Assembly: GCA_026003195.1 (NCBI GenBank) | Contig: BPGU01000004.1 | Location: forward strand, 506,317 to 570,316 | DNA: 64,000 nucleotides | Source of the DNA: Armatimonadota bacterium | Lineage (GTDB): Bacteria > Armatimonadota > HRBIN16 | Reading direction: 5' to 3' | In this document: positions 41,944-51,726 of the stretch, one piece after another | Position numbering within the stretch: position 1 is the stretch's first letter | How the letters are laid out: each line of letters starts with the position of its first letter | Program-made: the position numbers and the translations under genes | The notes under the pieces: model-generated | Seen by the model: the letters and a program-made list of their open reading frames with translations, nothing else | The model's database searches: none | What the model was told of the DNA's origin: nothing

Positions 41944-44262
41944 CTATACGAACACAACCAGGGTCTGTGCTCCATCAGCTGGCTGAATGCAGATGCCTTC
42001 TCCTGTAACCATTGCTTGTCCGCCCTGTACCTCCCGAATCGGCTGCGCGTTGCGCAGAAGCACTCTCCACCTCTGAGTGTCGCCTTCGGCGCAGAAGGTG
42101 ATGCGCTCGCCTTCGCGTCGGGTACGTAGCACCAGCACCATTCGCCCCTTCACGTCTGGTACGCCGGTTTCCACCTCTGCTCCGTCATCCAGTTCGAAAA
42201 CGTGGAAGGTCACGCCGTCGGGGTAGTGGTAGTCGGGTCGGTCGTCTACTGCGCCCATCGGGATGACCGAGTTGGGGCGTACCATCAGCGGAAGGCTCAG
42301 GAAACCGTGCTGCTCCCGTATCCACCGACCGCCTTCCACCACCTGTCCACTCAGCAGATTCGTCCAGCGTCCTGCGGGCAGGTAATAATCCACTGTACCG
42401 TCGGGCGAGAAGACGGGCGCTACCAGCAGGCTCGGTCCCAGCATGTACTGCCTGTCCAGCGTGTCGCAACCGGGGTCGTCGGGAAACTCCACGAACATCG
42501 CCCGCATCATGGGGATTCCCTCTTCGTGCGCTTCCACCGCGTGGCGATACAGGTAGGGCATCAGACGGCACTTCAGCCGGGTAAAGAAACGCAGCACTTC
42601 CACCGCTTCCTCATCAAACAGCCAGGGCACACGGTAGGAGCTGCTGCCGTGTAGTCGGCTATGCGAAGAGAGCAACCCGAAGGCGCACCAGCGTTTGTAC
42701 AGGTCGGCAGGAGCCGTGTCCACAAAACCACCGATGTCGTGGCTCCAGAAGCCGAACCCGCACAGGCTCAGCGACAGCCCGCCCCGAAGCGTCTCCGCCA
42801 TCGACTCGTAGGTAGCGGTACAGTCGCCGCCCCAGTGTACAGGGAACCTCTGTCCGCCCGCCGTCGCTGACCGCGCGAAGAGCACCGCCTCGCCCTCCCC
42901 GCGCACTTCGGTCAGCAGTTCGTACACCGTCCTGTTGTACAGGTAAGAGTAGAAATTGTGCATTCGCACCGGGTCGGAGCCATCGTGGTAGACCACATCG
43001 GTGGGAATGCGCTCGCCGAAGTCGGTCTTGAAACAGTCCACGCCCATTTCCAGCAGTTGGCGCAGTTGTCGTTGGAACCACTGACGCGCCTCGGGGTGAG
43101 TGAAGTCCACAATACCCATGCCTGCCTGCCACAGGTCGGTCTGCCAGACGCTACCGTCTGGGCGTTTCAGCAGGTAGCCGCGTTCCATGCCCTCCTCAAA
43201 CAGGTGTGAACGCTGTGCGATGTAGGGGTTCATCCACACGCAGATGTGCAGACCGCGCTCTTTCAGACGGCGCAGCATCCCTTCCGGGTCGGGGAAGACG
43301 CGCTTGTCCCACACAAAGTCGCACCAGTGAAACTCGCGCATCCAGAAGCAGTCAAAATGAAACACGCTGAGCGGAATGTCGCGTTCCGCCATTCCCTGGA
43401 TGAACGATGTGACCGTCTGCTCATCATAATCGGTGGTGAAGGAGGTGCTGAGCCACAGCCCAAACGACCATGCCGGTGGCAGGGCGGGGCGTCCCGTTAG
43501 CGCGGCGTAGCGATGGATCACCTCTTTCGGCGACGGTCCGTAGATGAGGTAGTACTCCAGATACTCGCCGGGCACGCTGAATTGCACACGCTCCACGTTT
43601 TCGGAAGCAATCTCCAGAGAGACCTTCTCCGGGTGTGCCACGAACACGCCGTAACCGCGATTGGTGAGGTAGAAGGGGATATTCTTGTAGGCGATTTCGG
43701 TGGCGGTGCCTCCATCCTCGTTCCACATCTCCACCACCTGCCCGTTTTTCACAAACGGGGTGAACCGCTCGCCCAGTCCATACACGCATTCGCCGACGCC
43801 CAGTCCCAGCTGCGCCATCATAAAGTGTCCTTCGGGAGTGTCCATCCAGGCAATGCTCTTCGCGCCGGAAGCGGTAACCCTCTTTCCACCGTCGAGAAAC
43901 TCCATCAGCCACTCGCCCTCCGTGCGCACACGCACGGTCAACTGTCCCGTGGTCAGCGCGACGAATCCCTCACCCTCGTCTATCTGCACCACAGGAGCGG
44001 GGAATTCCTGTACTTCAAAGTGCGGGTGGCGCACTGGCGTGCCCTGATGATGCCAGATCTGCACGCGGACGACGTTCCCAAGAGGCGAGGAGAGCTTGAC
44101 CGTCAGCAGCGGCGTGTCCAGCGTTGCCACCCGACTGCTCACCCATTTGTCTGGCGCGTACAGGGTCAGTGAGTTGCCGTCGTGCTCGTAGTCGTGAACA
44201 TGCACCGCGTAATGGGGCGTCACGCCCTCGCGCATGAGCCAGACACCTTGAGAAAACTTCAT
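41944..44262 (-). CDS. Alpha-xylosidase-type glycosidase, GH31
   Basis: 772 aa, the usual length for the YicI subgroup. The nucleophile is D414 in CFKTDFGERIPTD, a motif identical to that of YicI, and the acid/base is D480 in HWGGDCTATYESM. The upstream RGYLLKRPDGSVWQTDLWQAG stretch (about 380-400) also fits YicI rather than alpha-glucosidases. No signal peptide is seen. The enzyme probably trims alpha-xylosyl residues from imported xyloglucan fragments. A good ribosome site (GGCGGGAGG) precedes the ATG. Confidence 0.9.
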   Translation of the reverse strand: MKFSQGVWLMREGVTPHYAVHVHDYEHDGNSLTLYAPDKWVSSRVATLDTPLLTVKLSSPLGNVVRVQIWHHQGTPVRHPHFEVQEFPAPVVQIDEGEGFVALTTGQLTVRVRTEGEWLMEFLDGGKRVTASGAKSIAWMDTPEGHFMMAQLGLGVGECVYGLGERFTPFVKNGQVVEMWNEDGGTATEIAYKNIPFYLTNRGYGVFVAHPEKVSLEIASENVERVQFSVPGEYLEYYLIYGPSPKEVIHRYAALTGRPALPPAWSFGLWLSTSFTTDYDEQTVTSFIQGMAERDIPLSVFHFDCFWMREFHWCDFVWDKRVFPDPEGMLRRLKERGLHICVWMNPYIAQRSHLFEEGMERGYLLKRPDGSVWQTDLWQAGMGIVDFTHPEARQWFQRQLRQLLEMGVDCFKTDFGERIPTDVVYHDGSDPVRMHNFYSYLYNRTVYELLTEVRGEGEAVLFARSATAGGQRFPVHWGGDCTATYESMAETLRGGLSLSLCGFGFWSHDIGGFVDTAPADLYKRWCAFGLLSSHSRLHGSSSYRVPWLFDEEAVEVLRFFTRLKCRLMPYLYRHAVEAHEEGIPMMRAMFVEFPDDPGCDTLDRQYMLGPSLLVAPVFSPDGTVDYYLPAGRWTNLLSGQVVEGGRWIREQHGFLSLPLMVRPNSVIPMGAVDDRPDYHYPDGVTFHVFELDDGAEVETGVPDVKGRMVLVLRTRREGERITFCAEGDTQRWRVLLRNAQPIREVQGGQAMVTGEGICIQPADGAQTLVVFV

Positions 44263-44345
44263 GGCAGCACCTCCCGCCGAAAGATTATGCTTTTCACCGG
44301 AGCAATCCTGCGGCGGGATGGGGCGAATCGCCGGGTATCGGGCGA

Positions 44346-44377
44346 GAAAAAATCCCCCCTTCCACGCGGAAAGGGGG
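44346..44377 (-). terminator. Rho-independent terminator of the efflux operon
   Basis: On the minus strand a C-rich arm (44377-44367) pairs with GGAAGGGGGG (44362-44353) around a 4-base loop, with one bulged base. A run of T follows (44351-44346). It lies 27 bp after the RND pump stop and insulates the GH31 gene. Confidence 0.8.
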
Positions 44378-44403
44378 GTGAGAGGGCTAAAGAGTGGCTG
44401 ATT

Positions 44404-47400
44404 TCAGTCGACAACCTCCGGTTCGCGCACGGGCACTTGTTCCTTCGGGTAGATGCCCCTTCGGAATATCGTACGCGCAATCCAGTTGCCCATGTCATCG
44501 AACACCGTATACACACAGGGAATGACCACCAGCGTCAACAAGGTAGACAACAGCAACCCGCCGATGACTGCGATACCCAGAGGCGCGCGGAACTCGGAAC
44601 CACGCCCGATTGCCAGAGCTACAGGCAACATGCCAAACACCATCGCAAAGGTGGTCATCAGAATCGGGCGCAAACGGGTGGGGCCGGCTTCCAGCAACGC
44701 CTGCAAACGCGGCAGCCCACGACTGCGCAACGTGTTGGTATAGTCTACCAGCAGGATGGCGTTTTTGGTCACCAGCCCCATCAGCATGATGATACCGATC
44801 ATCGACACAATGTTGAGCGAGTTGCCGGTGATGATCAGTCCCAACAGCGCACCGATCATCGCCTGTGGCAGACTGAGCATGATGGTCAGCGGCATCAGCA
44901 GCGATTCGAACAACGCTGCCATCAGCATGTACACCAGTATGATAGCCAGCAGCAGTGCCTGTCCCAGGTATGCGCCCTCTTCCTGCTGGAACTGAATCTC
45001 ACCAGACCACTTCAGTTGCACACCGGGCGGTGGTAGATTCGCCTTTGCCAGAGCCTCGTCGATCACCAGCTGCATATTGCCTGGCGCGTAGCCGGGCTTG
45101 AGGAATGCGGTAAAGGTGACCAGTCGCTGGCGGTTCTTGCGGTCTATCTTGGTCGGACCGCTGGTCATTTCCACACTGGCAACATCCGACAGGCGCACGG
45201 GGCGTCCGCTGAAGTAGCCGATGACCAGATCGCTGACCGTGTTGACGTCCTCACGCTGTGCCTTTGTCAGCTGCACGCGGATGTCGTACTCTTTACCGCC
45301 CTCGCGGAACTTGGTATCGGTATTGCCCTCGATGTATGTGCGCAGCGCGGAAGCGACCTGTGCGACCGTCATGCCTACCGATGCCGCTTTGTCGGGGTCG
45401 ACGCGCACCTGTAGCTCGGGCTTGCCCAGCTTCCACGAGATATCGGGGTCCACAACACCCTCAATAGACGATACCACCGCCATCACGCGCTCGGCGGTAC
45501 GCACCAGGAGTTCGGCGTCTTGCCCGGTCAGCTCTATTTGAATAGGCGCACCTGCGCCGCCGCGGAAACCGGAAACCGCGTTGATTTTAATCTTCGCGCC
45601 GGGAATCGTACCTATCTTCTGGCGTATCTCCTCGGCAATCTCAGAGCTGGGGCGGGTGCGCAGGTAGGGATGTTTCACCCAGGGAAGCCACCCTGTCAAC
45701 TTGTCTCCCAGAGCCTGTTTCTCTGCACAGGTAATCTGTATCTCGCCGTACTGCGCTCCCCGTCCGCCGGTGCCGAATATGCCCGCGGTGGTGTTGCCGA
45801 TGCTGGTGAACATATGCTCCACATCGCGACGAATGGAGGGAGTATTATAGATGACCTCTTCGATACGCGAAAGCACCCGGTCTGTTGTCTCCAGCGATGT
45901 ACCCGCTGGCATCTCCACAGAGATCTGGATGACGCCCTGATCCTGGTCGGGCGCAAAGCGGAACGGCAACAAGGGTCGTCCTATCGCGCTCCCCAGCAAG
46001 CCTGACAGGAAGAAAGCGCCCGCCATGATGAACGTGCCCCATCCGGCGACGAAGAGTGGCTTGCGGTTACTGCGCCATATCAGGGCGAGCAGCCAGAACA
46101 GGAAACCAAACAACGCGGTGAAGCCTGCAACAAATGCGGCGGGTATCAGAAACCTCTTGCCCACCAGCGAAGCGGCGATAATCAGCAGGATGCTCAGCAG
46201 CAAACCGTTTCCGATGCCGATGACCAGCCAGCGACGACGCAATGCCTTCTCCAGAATGCGCCGATAGAGCCTGTCCAGCGCGTGGTAGAAACGGTCAAAC
46301 GCCGCAAATACCCCACGCTTTGCCTCTATTTCCTCGCCTGCACGGAACCATCGCGACGCCAGCATCGGCGTGAGCGTAAACGAGACGAACAGAGAGAAGA
46401 GGGTAGCGGTCGCCACGGTGATACCGAATGCGCGGAAGAACTGTCCCACAATGCCTCCCATGAAGGCAATGGGCACGAACACCACCACGTCTACCAGCGT
46501 GATGGTAATCGCCGCCAGACCGATTTCCGAACGTCCGTTGAGCGCGGCTTCGGCAGGTTCTTCACCTTTGGTCAGGTGGCGGAAGATATTTTCCAGCACC
46601 ACGATGGAGTCGTCCACCAGGATACCCACCGCCAGCGAGAGCGCCAGCATGGTCATCGTGTTCAGCGTGAAGTCGAAGCCGTACATCACCAGGAAGGTGC
46701 TGATGATAGAGGTGGGTATCGCCAGCGAGACGATGAACGTACCGCGGATATTGTGCAGGAAGAGATACACGATGGTCACCGCGAGGAATATCGCCAGAAA
46801 GAGCGCTACCCGCAGGTCGGTAAGGCTCTCCAGAACAAACTTGGACTCGTCCTGGGTGAGCACGAACTCGATATCTTGGGGTATTTCCCTCTTCAGCCGC
46901 TCTACTTCGCGCTTCACGCCTTCACAGACGTCCACTGTATTCGCATCGGCGGCTTTGGTAATGATGATAGCTACCGTGTTGCGGGTGTTCACCCGTGCCC
47001 CTTCGGTGCGCTCGGCAACGTCATCCCTGACGGTAGCCACGTCCGCGAGGCGTAGCACATTGGGCGCACCCATCGGGTTCATCCGGTTAGTGACGGGGAT
47101 GCGCACGTTGCGTATCTGGTCCAGGTTCTGGAACTCGCCCACCACGCGCACGGCGTACTCGTGGCGCTCTTCCTCGATTCGCCCGCTGGGCACGTTCAGG
47201 TTCGCCGCCTGCAACGCCTGCACCACCTGCATAATGTTCAGCCCGTAGGCATCGAGGCGCGCCTGATCCACCTCTACACGGATTTCACGGACATCGCCGC
47301 CTACTATCGACACCGAAGCCACACCCGGCACACGTGCCAGCCGGTTGCTCACGATCTCCTCGGCGATATAGCGCAACTGCTTGGTGGGACGGTCGCTGGA

Positions 47401-47829
47401 CATGCCGTAGTAGAGTACCGGGAAGGCATTGATATCTACCTTAGAGATGGACGGCGACAGCGCTTCACGGGGCAGAGAGGCGCGGATGGCGTCCACCTTC
47501 TCACGCACATCGGCGGCTGCCTGACTGGAATCGATACCCAGGTTGAACTCGATGGCAACCAGCGAAATGCCTTCTTGGGAGACCGAGGTGACATTCTTGA
47601 CGCCGTTGATACCGTTCACCGCGTCCTCAATCCGCTTCGAGATGAGCGTTTCCACTTCGCGCGGACCTGCGCCCGGGTACACTGTGGTAACAATGACGTA
47701 CGGGAAATCCACGCTCGGGTTCAGCTCCACGCGCATCCTGCTGGCGGCCGTCCATCCCAGCACCGCCAGGGCGGAAAACACCATCAGGATGAAAACGGGG
47801 CGCCGTATCGCTATACTGGTCAGCCACAT
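44404..47829 (-). CDS. RND multidrug efflux pump, inner-membrane subunit (AcrB/MdtB type)
   Basis: Proton-driven trimeric pump, the inner part of a three-part efflux system. 1141 aa, about 100 longer than AcrB. The proton relay is intact: the DD pair in VGILVDDSIVVLENIF and the lysine in GLVTKNAILLVDY. The N terminus WLTSIAIRRPVFILMVFSAL and the repeated porter domains are normal. The extra length is largely a hydrophobic insert at about residues 560-625, around the position of TM7 (FLIPAAFVAGFTALFGFLFW, then PLFVAGWGTFIMAGAFFLSG). It probably adds two membrane helices. It is 24 bp after the adaptor gene. Confidence 0.93.
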   Translation of the reverse strand: MWLTSIAIRRPVFILMVFSALAVLGWTAASRMRVELNPSVDFPYVIVTTVYPGAGPREVETLISKRIEDAVNGINGVKNVTSVSQEGISLVAIEFNLGIDSSQAAADVREKVDAIRASLPREALSPSISKVDINAFPVLYYGMSSDRPTKQLRYIAEEIVSNRLARVPGVASVSIVGGDVREIRVEVDQARLDAYGLNIMQVVQALQAANLNVPSGRIEEERHEYAVRVVGEFQNLDQIRNVRIPVTNRMNPMGAPNVLRLADVATVRDDVAERTEGARVNTRNTVAIIITKAADANTVDVCEGVKREVERLKREIPQDIEFVLTQDESKFVLESLTDLRVALFLAIFLAVTIVYLFLHNIRGTFIVSLAIPTSIISTFLVMYGFDFTLNTMTMLALSLAVGILVDDSIVVLENIFRHLTKGEEPAEAALNGRSEIGLAAITITLVDVVVFVPIAFMGGIVGQFFRAFGITVATATLFSLFVSFTLTPMLASRWFRAGEEIEAKRGVFAAFDRFYHALDRLYRRILEKALRRRWLVIGIGNGLLLSILLIIAASLVGKRFLIPAAFVAGFTALFGFLFWLLALIWRSNRKPLFVAGWGTFIMAGAFFLSGLLGSAIGRPLLPFRFAPDQDQGVIQISVEMPAGTSLETTDRVLSRIEEVIYNTPSIRRDVEHMFTSIGNTTAGIFGTGGRGAQYGEIQITCAEKQALGDKLTGWLPWVKHPYLRTRPSSEIAEEIRQKIGTIPGAKIKINAVSGFRGGAGAPIQIELTGQDAELLVRTAERVMAVVSSIEGVVDPDISWKLGKPELQVRVDPDKAASVGMTVAQVASALRTYIEGNTDTKFREGGKEYDIRVQLTKAQREDVNTVSDLVIGYFSGRPVRLSDVASVEMTSGPTKIDRKNRQRLVTFTAFLKPGYAPGNMQLVIDEALAKANLPPPGVQLKWSGEIQFQQEEGAYLGQALLLAIILVYMLMAALFESLLMPLTIMLSLPQAMIGALLGLIITGNSLNIVSMIGIIMLMGLVTKNAILLVDYTNTLRSRGLPRLQALLEAGPTRLRPILMTTFAMVFGMLPVALAIGRGSEFRAPLGIAVIGGLLLSTLLTLVVIPCVYTVFDDMGNWIARTIFRRGIYPKEQVPVREPEVVD

Positions 47830-47853
47830 GCTTGCTTCTCCTCCCTGCCAGAA

Positions 47854-49326
47854 TTAGGAACCGCCCGCGCTCGCCGCTTCGGCGGTTTGCAACGGCTCCA
47901 CGCGCACCTTGTCGCCGTCGCGCAGGTTCTCCTGACCCTGTACCACGACCTGCGCGCCCGCCGGAATACCACGCACCTCGGCGTTGACGCCGTTGATGTA
48001 GCCCGTCTGCACCGCTACTCGTCGTGCAACGCCCTCCTTCACCACAAACACCACCTGCTTGCCGTCCTGGGTGAGAATGGCGTCTTTGGGAATGAGCACG
48101 ACGTTGCGGTGCACGTCCACCAGTATCTCGCCGCGTGCGAACATCTGCGGCTTGAGCATACCGCCTTCGTTCTGCATGTCCACGCGCACGATAAAATCGC
48201 GCGAACCTTCTGAGCCAACGGGATAGATTCGGCTCACCGTACCCCGGAACTGCTTACCCGGGTAGGCATCTACCGTGACGGTGACCGATTGCCCCACCCG
48301 AACATAGCGCACCTCCGTCTCGGAGACGCGCGCCTCGAAGAAGATGGCGTTGAGGTTCACAATGCGTACCAGGGGCGTCCCTGCCCCCGCCATCTGCCCG
48401 GGTTGCGCCGCACGCATCGCCACCGTGCCGCTGATAGGGGAACGGATGAACGCGCTGTCGTACTGCTGGCGAGCATAGAACAGCCCAGCCTCTGCCTGCG
48501 CCACCAGCGCTTTCGCCGCATTGACCTCATCCTGACGCACGCGCAGCTGCAGGTTGCCCGTTTGCGCCAGACGTACTGCCTCTTCTGCCTGCTTGACCAG
48601 CGCACGCTGGGCGTCGATGTCTTCCTGGCGCGGACCTTCCTGCACCATGCTCAGCTGCTCCTGAGCGGTGCGATACTGCGCCAGCGCGATGTCGTATGCC
48701 ATCTGAGCAGCATCCAGCTGCTGCTTGGGCACAGCATCCTGCTGATACAGTCGACGCACCCGCTCCAGATTCGCCTGAGCGTTCTCCAGATTCGCCTTTG
48801 CCGAGGCGACCTGTTGCTCCACCTGCTGACGTTCCTGTCGACGTGCTCCTGTCTCCAGCGCTCTCAGGCGAGCCTTTGCTGCTTCCAGCGCAGCTTCCGC
48901 CTGGCGCAGACTGGTCTCGTTCTGAGTGGGCTGCAGTTCGAGGGCGGTTTCCGCCTGCTTCAGCCGCGCCCGCGCCGATTTTAACGCCGCTTCTGCCTGG
49001 CGCACCTGCGCTTCCAGGTCGCTGGTATCCTGTTGCACGAGTATCTGTCCCGCCGTCACCACATCTCCTTCGCGCACGAAGACCCTGGCGATCTTGCCCG
49101 GAACCTTTGCAGAGAGCACCACATCATCCAGCGTCTGCAAGGAGCCGGTGACGGAGATGGTAAAGGGAATATCCCCTGTGCGTGCACTGACCACCGCTAC
49201 GGCGGTTGCAGGCGCAGCAGCTTGCTGGGCAGGAGAAACCGGCGCGCGACGCGCGCATCCACCGAGCAATCCTGCCAGACCCAGCAGGGCGAACCCCGTG
49301 AAAATTGCCTTCCGGTACACTGCCAT
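47854..49326 (-). CDS. RND efflux adaptor (HlyD/AcrA family) lipoprotein
   Basis: 490 aa from the ATG at 49326, which follows AAGGAGGGG. The N terminus has a lipobox: LAGLLGGC with C24 as the predicted lipid-modified cysteine. Domains follow as a lipoyl/barrel-sandwich strand (VLSAKVPGKIARVFVREGD), a long coiled coil with repeated AxxxL heptads (about 100-270), the second lipoyl half (FIRSPISGTVAMRAAQPGQM) and a beta-barrel region. The coiled coil is longer than in AcrA (about 170 residues), suggesting a taller periplasmic channel. Confidence 0.93.
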   Translation of the reverse strand: MAVYRKAIFTGFALLGLAGLLGGCARRAPVSPAQQAAAPATAVAVVSARTGDIPFTISVTGSLQTLDDVVLSAKVPGKIARVFVREGDVVTAGQILVQQDTSDLEAQVRQAEAALKSARARLKQAETALELQPTQNETSLRQAEAALEAAKARLRALETGARRQERQQVEQQVASAKANLENAQANLERVRRLYQQDAVPKQQLDAAQMAYDIALAQYRTAQEQLSMVQEGPRQEDIDAQRALVKQAEEAVRLAQTGNLQLRVRQDEVNAAKALVAQAEAGLFYARQQYDSAFIRSPISGTVAMRAAQPGQMAGAGTPLVRIVNLNAIFFEARVSETEVRYVRVGQSVTVTVDAYPGKQFRGTVSRIYPVGSEGSRDFIVRVDMQNEGGMLKPQMFARGEILVDVHRNVVLIPKDAILTQDGKQVVFVVKEGVARRVAVQTGYINGVNAEVRGIPAGAQVVVQGQENLRDGDKVRVEPLQTAEAASAGGS

Positions 49327-49363
49327 GCCCCTCCTTTGTGAATTCGCCTTTCTCTTCTTCTCG

Positions 49364-50698
49364 TTATGGTGTTTGTGCATATCTGCCCATCGCTTTCTCG
49401 AGGCGCGCCCACGCCACGCGCAAGTCATAGCGCGCGTTGACGAGGTTCTGCTCCGCCTGCGTATACGCCAGCTCGGCATCGCTCAGCTCCAGCTGCGTGG
49501 AGACGCCCGCCTCGTAGCGCACGCGGGCGACGCGCAGGCTCTCGGTGGCTGCCTGTAGCCCCTTCTCCGCCGCCACCACCTTCTCACGAGCCTCCTGCAA
49601 GCTCAGGTAGGCACTGCGCACCTCCAGAGCGATACCCTCGCGCACGTTCTCCACAGCCACCTTCGCCTTGTCCACATCGGCGCGCGCCTGTTCCACTCTA
49701 CCCTGCGTTTGACCGCTGTCCCAAATCTTGAACTGCAGCGCGGCGATGGTCGTGAAGCTGGACTCGCGAGGCTGGAAGGTAGAGGTTTTGAGGTTGAAGT
49801 CCCACTGCCCACGCACGATAAGACTGGGCAGCTGGTCGCGCTTGGCGGCGGTTATCTGCTTTTCGGAGAGCGACACTCCCAGATTGGCTTGAATCAACTC
49901 TGGGCGTTTGGAAAGCGCCTCCTGCAGATACTGGTTAAAATCCGCCTGTTCCGGCTCTGGCTCGTCGGCAGGAATGAGTTCCACAGGCTCGTCCACACGC
50001 CTGCCCAGCACGTTATTGAACGCTGCCTTCGCCAGCTGCAGGGCGTTGCGTGCGGTAATCACCGCTTGCTGTGCCGCCGACACGGCAGCGTCAGCGCGCA
50101 TCACATCCAGCCTCGGGCTAACGCCAGCGTCTACTGCTGCTTGTGCCAGCCTGCGACGAGTCTCCGCGTTCTGCAACGCCTCTTCCGCTACCTTCACCAG
50201 TTCCTGCGCACGCAGCACGTCATAAAATGCCTGCTTCACCTGCAACACCACCTCGTTGCGCGTACGCTGCACATCCAGGTTGGCAATGCGCGAATACAGT
50301 GAAGCAGCGTCGGTCGCCGTGCGCACCACTCCACTCACATCGATCACCTGGCTCAGGCTCACCGTCGCTGTGCCGGAATCGATGGGTTGAATCTCTATCT
50401 CGTTGAAAGTGAAAGTACCGCTAGTGGGGTCAAAAGAGGGAAACTTTGCCTTCGGCACGCGGTCCAATCGCCGATAGTTCGCCGATACGTCCAGCTGGGG
50501 TAACCCCGCCCCTTTGGCTTCGCGCACCCGGGCGTTGGCTTTCCGTTCGTCCTGCAACACACTTCGCAAGCTACGGCTGTTCTGCAACGCAATGCGGATA
50601 CTGTCCTGAAGGGTGAACGCAGACGGCTGCTGTTGCGCCCACGCCCCTGCCGACAGCACCAGAAACACCCCTGCTGCAAGGGAGCGAAACACTTTCAC
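49364..50698 (-). CDS. Outer-membrane efflux channel, TolC family
   Basis: 444 aa with a signal peptide (about 1-21, ending GAWA). Two repeated alpha/beta-barrel halves are present, with LTLQDSIRIALQNSRSLR-like starts and the helix PRLDVMRADAAVSAAQQAVI. It provides the outer-membrane exit of the three-part pump with the adaptor and RND genes. The start is a GTG overlapping the abrB stop (GTGA at 50698-50695), so it is translationally coupled to the regulator. Confidence 0.93.
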   Translation of the reverse strand: MKVFRSLAAGVFLVLSAGAWAQQQPSAFTLQDSIRIALQNSRSLRSVLQDERKANARVREAKGAGLPQLDVSANYRRLDRVPKAKFPSFDPTSGTFTFNEIEIQPIDSGTATVSLSQVIDVSGVVRTATDAASLYSRIANLDVQRTRNEVVLQVKQAFYDVLRAQELVKVAEEALQNAETRRRLAQAAVDAGVSPRLDVMRADAAVSAAQQAVITARNALQLAKAAFNNVLGRRVDEPVELIPADEPEPEQADFNQYLQEALSKRPELIQANLGVSLSEKQITAAKRDQLPSLIVRGQWDFNLKTSTFQPRESSFTTIAALQFKIWDSGQTQGRVEQARADVDKAKVAVENVREGIALEVRSAYLSLQEAREKVVAAEKGLQAATESLRVARVRYEAGVSTQLELSDAELAYTQAEQNLVNARYDLRVAWARLEKAMGRYAQTP

Positions 50699-50961
50699 TC
50701 CTGCTCACCTCCTGATTGCGCAAACTGGCTTTCCAATCGCTCAACCTCTCGCTCGAACATCTCCAGAAACTCACGCACCGACTGCATCTTAAAGGCGATG
50801 AAGCCGGCGTACATCGGATGGCGCATGATAATGAGCTTGTCGCCCGGCTCGATACCCAGCTCCCGACGCGCCTCCGCCGGTATCACCATCTGTCCCCGCT
50901 CGCCGACCGTCACCATACCATAGGTGGCTTCTTCGAAACTGTAATCCCTTCGCCCATGCAT
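50695..50961 (-). CDS. AbrB/SpoVT-type transcription regulator
   Basis: 88 aa from the ATG at 50961, with AGGGGGAT upstream. The swapped-hairpin DNA-binding fold is clear: YGMVTVGERGQMVIPAEARR, then ELGIEPGDKLIIMRH (about 16-50). The C terminus is a helical tail (VREFLEMFEREVERLESQ), probably for dimer contacts. AbrB-type proteins with such tails next to efflux genes are usually repressors of the same operon. The gene is coupled to tolC and has a promoter at 51048-51019 and direct repeats in its leader. Confidence 0.9.
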   Translation of the reverse strand: MHGRRDYSFEEATYGMVTVGERGQMVIPAEARRELGIEPGDKLIIMRHPMYAGFIAFKMQSVREFLEMFEREVERLESQFAQSGGEQE

Positions 50962-50981
50962 ACCATCCCCCTGCCTCATGT

Positions 50982-51048
50982 GATTCATGCAAATCATGTG
51001 AATCATGCGTTCGGCAGAAGTGTACCACAAACGTATCGCTCTGGTCAA
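50982..51048 (-). promoter_or_regulatory. Promoter of abrB-tolC-adaptor-RND, with direct/inverted repeats in the leader
   Basis: TTGACC (51048-51043), 18-bp spacer, TACACT (51024-51019) on the minus strand. In the 5' leader, GATTCA (50982-50987) and TGAATC (50999-51004) form an inverted repeat. The region also has three ATTCATG/AATCATG-like units (50982-51007). These are good candidates for an AbrB self-operator. Confidence 0.6.
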
Positions 51049-51713
51049 CACTTTGCATGCTCTTGATTGAACAAACGTTCAATTTCTGCGGCGGACACCG
51101 GTTCCACCCACAAACCTCTCAGCACCATCGGCACACTATACTTCAGAAACTTTTCCCTTCGCTGCTGCCACTCACGCTCGGGAGCCTGTCCCCACGTGAA
51201 GAAAAGCGCAAACGCCATCCCCAGTAACATGCCCGCCACCGCCTCCGCATCCACATCGGCACGAAACACGCCGCGTTGTTGCTGTTCCTGCAGGTAGCGG
51301 GTGAGGTTCGCCGTATTGTCTTCCGCCATGGCGCGGAAATAGCGGGCACACACGGGGTTGCGCATGAATTCGATGATGAACATGCGTGCCATAGAGGCGT
51401 TGTGCCGCATCATATCCAGAAACTCTTCTAGGATGCGGTGCAGTACCTCTGCGGGATGGGCATCGCCTGCTTCGTCTAGTACCTTTCGGAGGACGGGAGC
51501 AAAGCTGCGTGCCTTGAGCACTTCTTCAAAAAGGTGCTCCTTATTGCGAAAATAGTGGTATACCAACGCCTCGGTGACGCCTGCGGCGCGGGCGATGTCG
51601 CGGATAGACGCTCCGTCGTAGCCCTTTTCGGCGAACTGCTGGAGCGCAGCGTCTATCAGCTGCTGCCGACGCATTTGCGCCTGCTGATTGCGCGAGGGGA
51701 AAGACTTCGCCAT
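51045..51713 (-). CDS. TetR family repressor of the efflux operon
   Basis: 222 aa from the ATG at 51713. The N-terminal helix-turn-helix is typical: RRQQLIDAALQQFAEKGYDG, then ASIRDIARAAGVTEALVYHY and FRNKEHLFEEVLK. The C-terminal ligand-binding domain resembles the AcrR/TetR_C_11 group. It is followed by the abrB-tolC-adaptor-RND run on the same strand. Related palindromes occur at its own promoter (51727-51742) and near its 3' end upstream of the abrB promoter (51066-51083), so it likely controls both itself and the pump. Confidence 0.92.
   Translation of the reverse strand: MAKSFPSRNQQAQMRRQQLIDAALQQFAEKGYDGASIRDIARAAGVTEALVYHYFRNKEHLFEEVLKARSFAPVLRKVLDEAGDAHPAEVLHRILEEFLDMMRHNASMARMFIIEFMRNPVCARYFRAMAEDNTANLTRYLQEQQQRGVFRADVDAEAVAGMLLGMAFALFFTWGQAPEREWQQRREKFLKYSVPMVLRGLWVEPVSAAEIERLFNQEHAKC
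51066..51083. promoter_or_regulatory. Palindrome upstream of the abrB-efflux promoter (candidate TetR operator)
   Basis: ATTGAAC-AAAC-GTTCAAT, perfect 7-bp arms, inside the last codons of tetR and 17 bp upstream of the -35 of the abrB promoter. It shares 11 of 16 core bases with the site at 51727-51742. Confidence 0.55.
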
Positions 51714-51726
51714 GACCTGCCTTTTG

